From assembly GCA_964525555.1 (NCBI GenBank), contig CAZGHN010000026.1, positions 1 to 18,896 of the forward strand: a stretch of 18,896 nucleotides of DNA. Reading direction: 5' to 3'. The position numbers and the translations under genes were made by a program. This document shows positions 7,251-14,500 of this stretch, one piece after another (the stretch's first letter is position 1; every line of letters begins with the position of its first letter). The notes under the pieces were generated by a model, which saw only the letters and a program-made list of their open reading frames with translations, was not told the DNA's origin and did not search any database. This DNA is from JAFGHJ01 sp964525555 (lineage in GTDB: Bacteria > Hydrothermota > UBA3072).

Positions 7251-9698
7251 ATGAAAAAGTTGTTGTGTGTTGTTGTCATTTTTATTTTGTCTTTCTTGCT
7301 CTTGAATGCAAATACTTCTAACATGCCTACTGAGGAATCGGTAAAAGCGGTTCCCGGTGAATCATTTGGGGCTAGCAGAGGTCTTTCGGGAACATCAAGT
7401 GGAGAAGCGGGCGAAGCTTTGGCGGAACCCGAAATAAAAATCTTGCCTAAGTTAAAGTCAAAAGTCTCAGATGGGAGCCCTGCGGGAGAGGGGCCTGTTA
7501 CTATTAGGAGTAAAATAAGAGCCTATAAAGAGGTTTTGGACAGTTTCGATCTGGTCCAAACAAACCTTGATGACTGCGAGTGGGATGGAAGATACATATA
7601 TATTATTCAAGGATGGAATGGTTCAGATAGCGCGGATGTTATCGTTTTTGATCCTGAAGCTGGTTCGATAGCTGATCAGTGGACTTTGCCATTTGCGGGA
7701 ACGTCATATGGTGTAGCTTTTGTACGCGATACCATGTATGTGTCTGACGCAACGTCTGGAATGATTCACAGACTTAACCCTACAACCCATGCTCTTATTT
7801 CTTCTTTTGCTGCACCAGGATCAGGTTCGCTTAGAGGTTTAACCTCTGACGGAACGAATCTATATATGGGCCGTAGTACTACCATTTACCAAATTAATAC
7901 GTCTGGCAGCGTTCTTAATTCATGGGATATATCATCTTTTGCTTCATTTTCTCTAGGACTTGCTTATGTCTCAGGGGATAATCATATCTGGGTGGTCGAT
8001 CCAAATAGTACTCCCGAATACATTCTCAAGGTGGACATAAGTGGTGCTACTGCTGTTCTGCTTGATTCATTCCCAGCTCCTAATCAGAATACTGCTTCAG
8101 GTATAGCCCTTGATGGTAGTGATTTATGGTTTACTGCTCATGACGATACTAAGATTTACAGGATGGATGGCGGCTATTCTCATTCAAGAATAGCTCTTTT
8201 CCAGGATTTTGAGCCCTACGGAATGAGGAGTGTTAAAGATGTTCTCTATGCAAATGGTATTCCTTTTAAGGTATTCGGTACTTACGATATTGGTAGTGCG
8301 GATCTTTCCATATATACCAAAGCAATTATTGTAGATCGGCAGAACATAGAAATGTACGATTCCATTGCATCTCACAGTACTTGGTGGGAAAACTGGATAA
8401 GCGGGGGAGGAGTGCTGGAGATAAACGGCGCGTTATATAGTAGCCCGGGGTGGGAAGGTATAATTATGCCGGGTGGCTTTTCTTCGGTGTGGGGTAATCA
8501 GAATTCTATCGACATTGTTTCACGTTGGCATCCTTTAGTAAATGAGCCTTATTATATTTACGATGATTCCCTTGATTACTGGAATCAATCTACTCATGGA
8601 TATCTTACGGGTTTAGGTGATCATTATACTGTTTTGACTGATACACTCGATAGGCCGATCCTAGCGATCAAGAGATTAGGAAAGGGCGGCATAATCGCCA
8701 CAATGCAACCTCTAGCATATGCCTGGGGCCAGGGATATTCTACAATACTTGAAAACGTCGTTAAATACTGGCAGTATGGTGTTGGAACGAATGTTTTATT
8801 CGCCATATCTGATATTGACCAAGATTGGATGAGAAATGCCCTTATGACAAGAGATACTTTAATAGGTAATGTCGATTATATGGATGGAAGATACACCGTG
8901 CCTAAAGTAGAAGATTTTACTATTTACGATGTTGTAATTACTTATCCTAATAATCCGTATGCGGATGCAGTCGCAATGGGCGATACACTTGCCGGTTTTG
9001 TTGATTTGGGGGGAAGGGTAATTACGGGTGTATTTTGTTGGTATACGGTTGGAAGCTACCTTGACGGAGCTGTAATGAATTCTACCTATAATCCCTTCTA
9101 CAGTCCTTCGGGTGACAATCACTCTGCATGGGCGAATCTGGGATGGAATGATGCCGGGCATCAGATGATGGCTGGAGTTTCGGATGTATCTTGTCAGTAT
9201 AGAGATTCTCTGCAGGTAAATTCCGGTGCTGATACTGTTGCTAAATACGACGATGGAGAATACCTGCTTGGATATAAATTGTTGCCTTCTCATGGTATAG
9301 TGGTTGGTTTTAACGCGGCTCCTGTCGATACGCTTGCGTATTCGGCGTGGAGCGGACAGATGGTAAAGTTTTTAAGAAATGTAATTAACTGGAGTGCTAC
9401 ATATTCCGGTATCGAGGATTTAGTAGATATTGGAGATGGCTTAGCTATACTCGGGGTCAGTAATCCAATACTAACTGGTAATGAATGGCTTACGCTTTCG
9501 TTAAATAAACCTGCCAAGGTAGACTTAAAAATAATAAATATTGCAGGTATGGTTGTATCGTCGAAAAGTATAAATTATAAAACTTCGGGCGTAAAGAAAG
9601 TCGACTTCGACGTTTCAAAGTTACCTTCAGGTCCATACTTCTTATCGGTTAAGACTAAAGACGGGAATGCAGTTAAAAAGGCTTTAGTTATCAGGTAG
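7251..9698 (+). CDS. Secreted beta-propeller protein with GATase-like domains and T9SS sorting tail
   Basis: An 815-residue secreted protein. It opens with a Sec signal peptide (MKKLLCVVVIFILSFLLLNA), then a Gly/Ser/Glu-rich linker to about residue 75. Residues about 80-310 contain repeated short strands such as DGRYIYIIQG, GVAFVRDTMYVSD, GLTSDGTNLYMG and GIALDGSDLWFTA, spaced as in a YncE/NHL-type beta-propeller. Residues about 310-505 (SVKDVLYANGIPFKVFG, AIIVDR, WISGGGVLEINGA) and about 510-715 (YDVVITYPN, FVDLGGRVITGVF, GYKLLPSHGIVVGFNA) look like two tandem GATase1/ThuA-like Rossmann domains, without an obvious catalytic Cys-His-Glu set. Residues 720-815 (GIEDL, VSNP, LKIINIAGMVV, LPSGPYFLSVKT, KKALVIR) form a type A T9SS sorting domain, which implies export across the outer membrane. 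No enzymatic function can be assigned. It is transcribed alone, between its own promoter and terminator. Confidence 0.9.
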   Translation: MKKLLCVVVIFILSFLLLNANTSNMPTEESVKAVPGESFGASRGLSGTSSGEAGEALAEPEIKILPKLKSKVSDGSPAGEGPVTIRSKIRAYKEVLDSFDLVQTNLDDCEWDGRYIYIIQGWNGSDSADVIVFDPEAGSIADQWTLPFAGTSYGVAFVRDTMYVSDATSGMIHRLNPTTHALISSFAAPGSGSLRGLTSDGTNLYMGRSTTIYQINTSGSVLNSWDISSFASFSLGLAYVSGDNHIWVVDPNSTPEYILKVDISGATAVLLDSFPAPNQNTASGIALDGSDLWFTAHDDTKIYRMDGGYSHSRIALFQDFEPYGMRSVKDVLYANGIPFKVFGTYDIGSADLSIYTKAIIVDRQNIEMYDSIASHSTWWENWISGGGVLEINGALYSSPGWEGIIMPGGFSSVWGNQNSIDIVSRWHPLVNEPYYIYDDSLDYWNQSTHGYLTGLGDHYTVLTDTLDRPILAIKRLGKGGIIATMQPLAYAWGQGYSTILENVVKYWQYGVGTNVLFAISDIDQDWMRNALMTRDTLIGNVDYMDGRYTVPKVEDFTIYDVVITYPNNPYADAVAMGDTLAGFVDLGGRVITGVFCWYTVGSYLDGAVMNSTYNPFYSPSGDNHSAWANLGWNDAGHQMMAGVSDVSCQYRDSLQVNSGADTVAKYDDGEYLLGYKLLPSHGIVVGFNAAPVDTLAYSAWSGQMVKFLRNVINWSATYSGIEDLVDIGDGLAILGVSNPILTGNEWLTLSLNKPAKVDLKIINIAGMVVSSKSINYKTSGVKKVDFDVSKLPSGPYFLSVKTKDGNAVKKALVIR

Positions 9699-9710
9699 TA
9701 CTTTTAATGT

Positions 9711-9731
9711 TGAATTTTGAATTTTAAATTA
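9711..9731 (+). repeat. Heptamer tract TGAATTT-type, three units
   Basis: TGAATTT, TGAATTT and TAAATTA follow one another without gaps just after the stop codon of the secreted protein. It is one of several 7-nt-periodic tracts in this window. Confidence 0.65.
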
Positions 9732-9733
9732 TA

Positions 9734-9763
9734 GGGGCGCATCGCAAGCGCCCCTTTTATTTT
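9734..9763 (+). terminator. Intrinsic terminator of the T9SS-tail protein gene
   Basis: GGGGCGC (9734-9740) pairs perfectly with GCGCCCC (9748-9754) across a 7-base loop and is followed by TTTTATTTT (9755-9763). This is a strong rho-independent terminator 36 bases after the stop codon, in an otherwise AT-rich spacer. Confidence 0.93.
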
Positions 9764-9822
9764 AAGAAGGGCTCAAGGCTTCCAGGGTTCGAGCGAATGT
9801 ATAGGATTTGGGACGATAATAA

Positions 9823-9857
9823 TTTTGAATTATTAATTTTGAATGATGAATTAAAAA
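9823..9857 (+). repeat. Heptamer tract TTTTGAA-type, five units
   Basis: Reads as TTTTGAA, TTATTAA, TTTTGAA, TGATGAA, TTAAAAA with an exact 7-nt step. It is degenerate, but the phase is maintained throughout. Confidence 0.55.
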
Positions 9858-9876
9858 CATTAATTATGAAAGGAAA

Positions 9877-9970
9877 GGATTAAGAAAAAACACTTACCAC
9901 TTAATCCCTAATCCCTGAATTGCTAACTTGCACTTCTTCTAATCCAAATATTCTCTGTGTTCTCTGTGTG
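9877..9970 (+). repeat. Dispersed intergenic repeat, copy A
   Basis: The 79 bases from 9892 to 9970 match 18112-18190 in the same orientation with 7 mismatches and no gaps by my hand alignment (about 91%). Similarity weakens in the A-rich stretch to the left, back to GGATTA at 9877. The first 30 aligned bases are identical. The repeat contains TAATCCC heptamers (9902-9915) and two TTCTCTGTG units (9951-9968). It has no ORF and no terminal inverted repeats that I can see. Together with copy B it brackets the tail-fibre/RHS/immunity module. Confidence 0.9.
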
Positions 9971-9977
9971 GTAATTT

Positions 9978-10012
9978 AGTCTCTAGTCGTCTGTCACTAG
10001 TCACTGGTCAGA
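9978..10012 (+). repeat. Heptamer tract AGTCACT-type, five units
   Basis: Reads as AGTCTCT, AGTCGTC, TGTCACT, AGTCACT, GGTCAGA with an exact 7-nt step immediately after copy A of the dispersed repeat. Confidence 0.75.
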
Positions 10013-10031
10013 AAAACATAAACTAAAGTTT

Positions 10032-10049
10032 CTACATGTCCTACATGTG
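10032..10049 (+). repeat. 9-nt tandem duplication CTACATGT
   Basis: CTACATGTC is followed directly by CTACATGTG. Each unit contains the palindrome ACATGT. It is a short duplication and its significance is unclear. Confidence 0.6.
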
Positions 10050-10096
10050 AATATTTGGGGCTGTGGGTTGGGATTTAAACAACAAAATATAGTTTT

Positions 10097-10125
10097 TTCT
10101 CTGTGGTTCTCTGTGTTCTCTGTGG
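10097..10125 (+). repeat. TTCTCTGTG tandem tract, three units
   Basis: Three units (TTCTCTGTGG, TTCTCTGTG, TTCTCTGTGG) in tandem, with a 9-10-nt step. The same word occurs twice in copy A of the dispersed repeat (9951-9968) and in altered form in copy B. Confidence 0.8.
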
Positions 10126-10164
10126 TAAGAAAATGGAGGCGGTGGTGGGTTCAAAAAAAACACC

Positions 10165-10193
10165 TTGACAAGAGCCCGCTTTTTCCGTAGACT
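10165..10193 (+). promoter_or_regulatory. Sigma70-type promoter for the tail-fibre/RHS operon
   Basis: TTGACA at 10165-10170, a 17-base spacer, and TAGACT at 10188-10193. An A-tract lies just upstream of the -35 box. The spacer agrees with that of the promoter at 7165 at 10 of 17 positions, including GAGCC directly after the -35 and a T-run before the -10. Transcription would start near 10200 and continue through the two or three genes ending at 17943. Confidence 0.82.
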
Positions 10194-10307
10194 GTTTTTT
10201 GTAATGTCTATTGAAAAAATCGCAAATATTTTTGTTGACAGATTGAAGTTAGATTCTCACTGCAAGAAGTTTATTTAACTTTAACAATTAAGGAAAAAGG
10301 GGGTATT

Positions 10308-11507
10308 ATGAAAAAACTAAGTTTAGTATTAGTCGTATTGTTTTTTATCAGTATGATTACCTATGGGTCAGAATGGAGCGAAAATCAGGGCGGAGATTTG
10401 TATGTTAATCCTACCTCGACAGATGTTGGTATCGGGACCAGTAGCCCAAGCAACAGTTTAGATATAGGTAGTGGAACCTTTGAATGGGATGGTGGAGGGG
10501 GTGAGTTGAGAAGCTCTTATAATACAATTTACTGGGAAAGGGAAAACTTTAGGATAGCAATAGATGCTGATAATGATCAAGATAATGCTAAATTTATAAT
10601 TTCCAATAACGGATTTTCTGATGATAAAATTCGTTTGCATTTAGAGGGAGGTGATTCTTATATAAATACTGGGGGTAATCTCGGTATCGGAGTGACAAAC
10701 CCGGATGAGAAACTGGAGGTTAATGGAAATCTCAAGATTGGCGGCAATAACAGAAAAATAATTGCGGATTATGGTTTAACTTTTGAAGGTTATACTGGTA
10801 GCTATGAGCCAGCTACTCTTAAATTGGATCAAGCCTCCAATGCTTATCTTTATGGAGGGAATGGAGGTGGTACTATAAAACACAATGTTATCCTTGCTCA
10901 TACAGGTTCCCAGGCATGGGGTAATGTCGGTATCGGGACGGCGAGTCCAACGGGCAAATTAGAAGTTTATGATGGGCAATTAGTAATTAATGAACCTAAT
11001 GGTAATCCTGAAGTGAGATTTTTGGAAAATGGGACACTACAATATACTTTTCAATACAAACCTGCCAATGACTACTTCACTATTAGCGAATATGGAGTAT
11101 CAGATCATTTTGTTATCAAAGACGGCGGCAATGTCGGTATCGGAACAACTAATCCCCAATCCAAACTTACCGTCAATGGAATAATCACAGCCGAGGAAAT
11201 TGAAGTTCAGGTAGATATTCAGCCTGATTTTGTCTTCGAAAACAATTACAAATTAATGCCTCTCAATGAACTAGAAAAAGTTATTAAGAAAGAAAAAAGC
11301 CTGCCCGGTATTCCTACCAGTGAGGAAGCCGTAAAAGAAGGCGTGAAATTAGGCGATATGCAGTCAAAACTTTTGCAAAAAGTGGAAGAATTGACTTTGT
11401 ATGTTATTGAGCAGGATAAAAAATTAACTGAATTAAAAAAAGAAGTCGGTAGTTTAAGAAAAGAGAATAGAGAATTAAGACAAGAAATATCCTCATTATC
11501 AAACTGA
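10308..11507 (+). CDS. Secreted tail-fibre-like protein with VGIGT repeats and C-terminal coiled coil
   Basis: A 399-residue protein with a Sec signal peptide (MKKLSLVLVVLFFISMITYG). Four copies of a (V/L)GIG-x-x-x-P motif, each followed by a K/L-rich LEV-NG-type strand, start near residues 40, 125, 207 and 276. This is the repeat of phage tail-fibre-like and trimeric adhesin-like extracellular proteins. The segment FVFENNYKLMPLNELEKVI...SLPGIPTSEE (about 304-345) resembles the conserved tail region seen in Bacteroidetes tail-fibre-domain proteins. Residues about 345-399 form a heptad-rich coiled coil, probably for trimerisation. The start ATG follows an AGGGGGT ribosome binding site. The gene ends in TGA, showing that TGA is used as a stop codon here. 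Only 22 bases separate it from the RHS gene, so the two are co-transcribed. It could be an adhesin, a surface fibre or an RHS partner. Confidence 0.85.
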   Translation: MKKLSLVLVVLFFISMITYGSEWSENQGGDLYVNPTSTDVGIGTSSPSNSLDIGSGTFEWDGGGGELRSSYNTIYWERENFRIAIDADNDQDNAKFIISNNGFSDDKIRLHLEGGDSYINTGGNLGIGVTNPDEKLEVNGNLKIGGNNRKIIADYGLTFEGYTGSYEPATLKLDQASNAYLYGGNGGGTIKHNVILAHTGSQAWGNVGIGTASPTGKLEVYDGQLVINEPNGNPEVRFLENGTLQYTFQYKPANDYFTISEYGVSDHFVIKDGGNVGIGTTNPQSKLTVNGIITAEEIEVQVDIQPDFVFENNYKLMPLNELEKVIKKEKSLPGIPTSEEAVKEGVKLGDMQSKLLQKVEELTLYVIEQDKKLTELKKEVGSLRKENRELRQEISSLSN

Positions 11508-11529
11508 CGTAGGCGCTAGGAGGCAACGA

Positions 11530-14500
11530 ATGAGTTTATTAATGATAATATTTTTAATTAGTAGCAGCGGTATTCTCGAGGCTAAATCGCCTTACGGCAC
11601 CAGAATTCCCGAGGCTAAAGCACCTGGCGGTTGCGCCCATTGCGATTCAATGAAGGTTGTAACCACATCTGAACCCCTTTCAGGGGGAGAAGTATACTCA
11701 TATTCTTTTGGTACAGATGATTACTCTGTAGGTTTCAACAAAACGAGCATATCTACAAATACTATTGAAGAAAATATAAATATAGCAAGCGGTAAAGTAA
11801 ATCTTAAAATAAAACTTTTAAGCCTACCTATGCGTGGAGGCAAAGACTATGATTTGTATATTACCTATAGAGGTTCTCCGCTGTCTCTGTTAGAAGCTTC
11901 TTATACCGATTTTCTGTTACCGTATCAGGGTTATGGTTCTTTTGGATGTGCTTTTGATCCGGAAGGTTACATGTTGGAGAATTTGTGGGAAGACGATTTT
12001 ACAGTGTCATCGGATATGGGTAATTGTGGGTTGGGTTGGAATATAATGCCCGGAGAAGTTTCTCTTACTCCGAACGATCTTATGACAAAGATCCCATGTT
12101 GTGGTGCGCATTATGAAACAAGAGGTTTTATTAATCTCAATGATGCAGGTAATGCTAGCGTTTATAAATATATGTCAGGTGGACCCACCCCCTGGATTGT
12201 TGAAGAGAAATTAGATTGGACTATGGATGATGATATTGAGCCGTTTGGCGTAGAGCTATGTACACCTGGATATACCTATATATTTGGAGACCAGCCAGGT
12301 ACGGATCCGGGGGAGTATGAGAGTTATACAGAATATCCGATTTCTGATCCTGAAGCTGATCAGTTCGCTCTAGACAAAAGGACGATATATTTATTATCCC
12401 AGATGGTAGATAATAATGGTAATTACATAAATTTCGAATGGTCGGGCGATGCAGAGGACGATGAAAATACATTGAGTACTCCTTCGGAAAATTATAGTTT
12501 TGGTGGTTGTCTCAATTATCCTCCACCAGCGGCGAGAGTGCCTAAAAAGATTTGTGCTCCCACGGATACGTGTTATTTTTACAGAAGGACAATAGAACCC
12601 GATACCAACGAAAGAATAAGATTATCAAATGAAGCTGGAGGTAATGATCCCTTTTATTGTCTATGGAATTTTTATGTAATAGATTCTATAGTAAATATCG
12701 TGAATGGGGAGAGATTCAAAATTAAATTTCACTATCATCAGGAATGGCTAGAAAATACAATGGAGTTCTGGTATGGGCGTCAGTTTCTGTTTTTAGATTC
12801 GATTGAATTTTTAAGAGACGGACAAAGAATAAAACCTCCTTACAGATTTTCATATGCGGTAAACAAGGATGATGCTCCGGAACTACTTCCGGGTGAACTT
12901 TCAGGATTTCAGATTCCCGATGGAGCACAGTATGAATACGAATATAAGACTATGGAATATCTTAAGGAAGATGATGATGATGGCGATGGTGAGCACGAGT
13001 GGAACGAGCACCATCATTTAACACAATATCGTGCTATTGACAAGAAAACAGTCACACTTCCGGAAACGGGGAGTCAGTCTGTTTATACTTACACATATGA
13101 AGGTGAACCGGAATTAAAAGATGCTTCAGTGGGACCTAAATGTCCGAAACGGGGAGTTCCCTATGTACCTCCACCGTTTTATGAGGGTCTCTTTGCACAA
13201 GCATATACATATTATCCTATTTATAAGAAATGTGAGGTAAAATATCCGCCGGGAACAGCCGAAATTCCGGAGCACGCAAAGACAGATTACTTTTTTGTGG
13301 ATTCGGTTTATATAGCGAACCATCTTAGGGCTATCGATAGAACTGATGAGTGCTGCGAGATGATCGACTGGCTTTGTGGGCCTGATTGGCCTCAACTAAT
13401 CAAACCTGATGAGCTAGAGGGGTTTTATGGTAAACCGTATAAAATAATAGAGTATGATGCTAGATATGGGGATGATTTCCGAAAGGAAATTACACTTTAC
13501 TTCTGGGGTCTGGGAAATGCTGTAACTCCTTCACGCATAGAAGAAGGGAAAATTTTGCATCCGGTATTGAGATATAAACTTTTTCAGAATTTATATGGTA
13601 ATACTCCATCGGAGCCAATGCCAACTACTATAATGAAAGCATATGAATACAAGAAGTACGATAAATATGGTAATAAAATGGAATATGAATTCTTAGGAGA
13701 TGTTATTTATGATCCGGATGAGGTATACGATGAAGATGTTTACATTAATCCGGGATCTTCTGACCCCCAGCATTGGAGAAATAAGAATTTGCCCGATTTA
13801 GAAGAAATAACAACCGAAGATAATTGGAAAGTAGAGACGGTTTACCTTTATCAGGATCAACCGTCTTATTATGACAATAGTAATTTTTGCCATCTTCCAT
13901 TTTGGACAGAGAAGTATAAGCACCCTTATACTTCTTCGGATCTCGTCAGTAAAACGCAACTGCTATATGATATGTATAGTATAGATGGTATGCCTTCTGG
14001 CTCTTCACATATGTGTTATTATACCGCAAGTGATGATATAAGAGGAAATGTTTCAAGGAAAATTGAATACATTAACGATATAGGTACCCGGACAGAAAAA
14101 TATAAATATGATGCGTGTGGTAACCTTAGAAAAGTGACAGATTATATGAATAATGAATATAAGTATACTTATGTTTATTTTGCTGTATTTCCTAATACAA
14201 AGGAATATCCTGATGGCTCAATAGAGGATTTTGATTTTGATAAGAAAGGTAGGCTTGTAAAGGTTACAGATAAAAATGGTATAGTGTCTAAATTCGATTA
14301 TGATATTTACGGTAGGTTAACGGAGTATCGAAAGGGTATTCCCGGTGATCTTTACAGACTTGGATTATATGAATACTACGATTTTGAAAGGTGGGTAAGG
14401 GCGTGCTCTTACTATAGCCTTTCCAATGCAGATGTCACGTTTTATTATTACGATGAATTAGGAAGGCTTGAGGAGAGTAAACGATCGTCCATGATTAGTG

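Larger units (their letters stand above)
9699..10307. other. Repeat-rich 609-bp intergenic region
   Basis: No supported gene. In order it holds two 7-nt-periodic AT-rich tracts around a terminator hairpin (9734-9763), copy A of a dispersed repeat (9877-9970), a heptamer tract of AGTC type (9978-10012), a 9-nt duplication (10032-10049), a TTCTCTGTG tract (10097-10125), a promoter (10165-10193), and a leader of about 108 bases to the tail-fibre-like gene. The TTGACA at 10235 in that leader has no -10 partner. Confidence 0.8.

Noticed and set aside
8859..9293. A 144-codon minus-strand frame inside the T9SS-tail protein gene
   Set aside because: It has no recognisable motif, lies wholly within a well-supported gene, and has no ribosome binding site or promoter that I can see.
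9877..10125. CRISPR array or transposon end in the repeat-rich spacer
   Set aside because: Units are too short and directly tandem with no spacers, and no transposase, terminal inverted repeat or target-site duplication is visible.
10235..10240. A second TTGACA as another promoter for the tail-fibre-like gene
   Set aside because: No TATAAT-like sequence lies 16-18 bases downstream; the better promoter is at 10165-10193.
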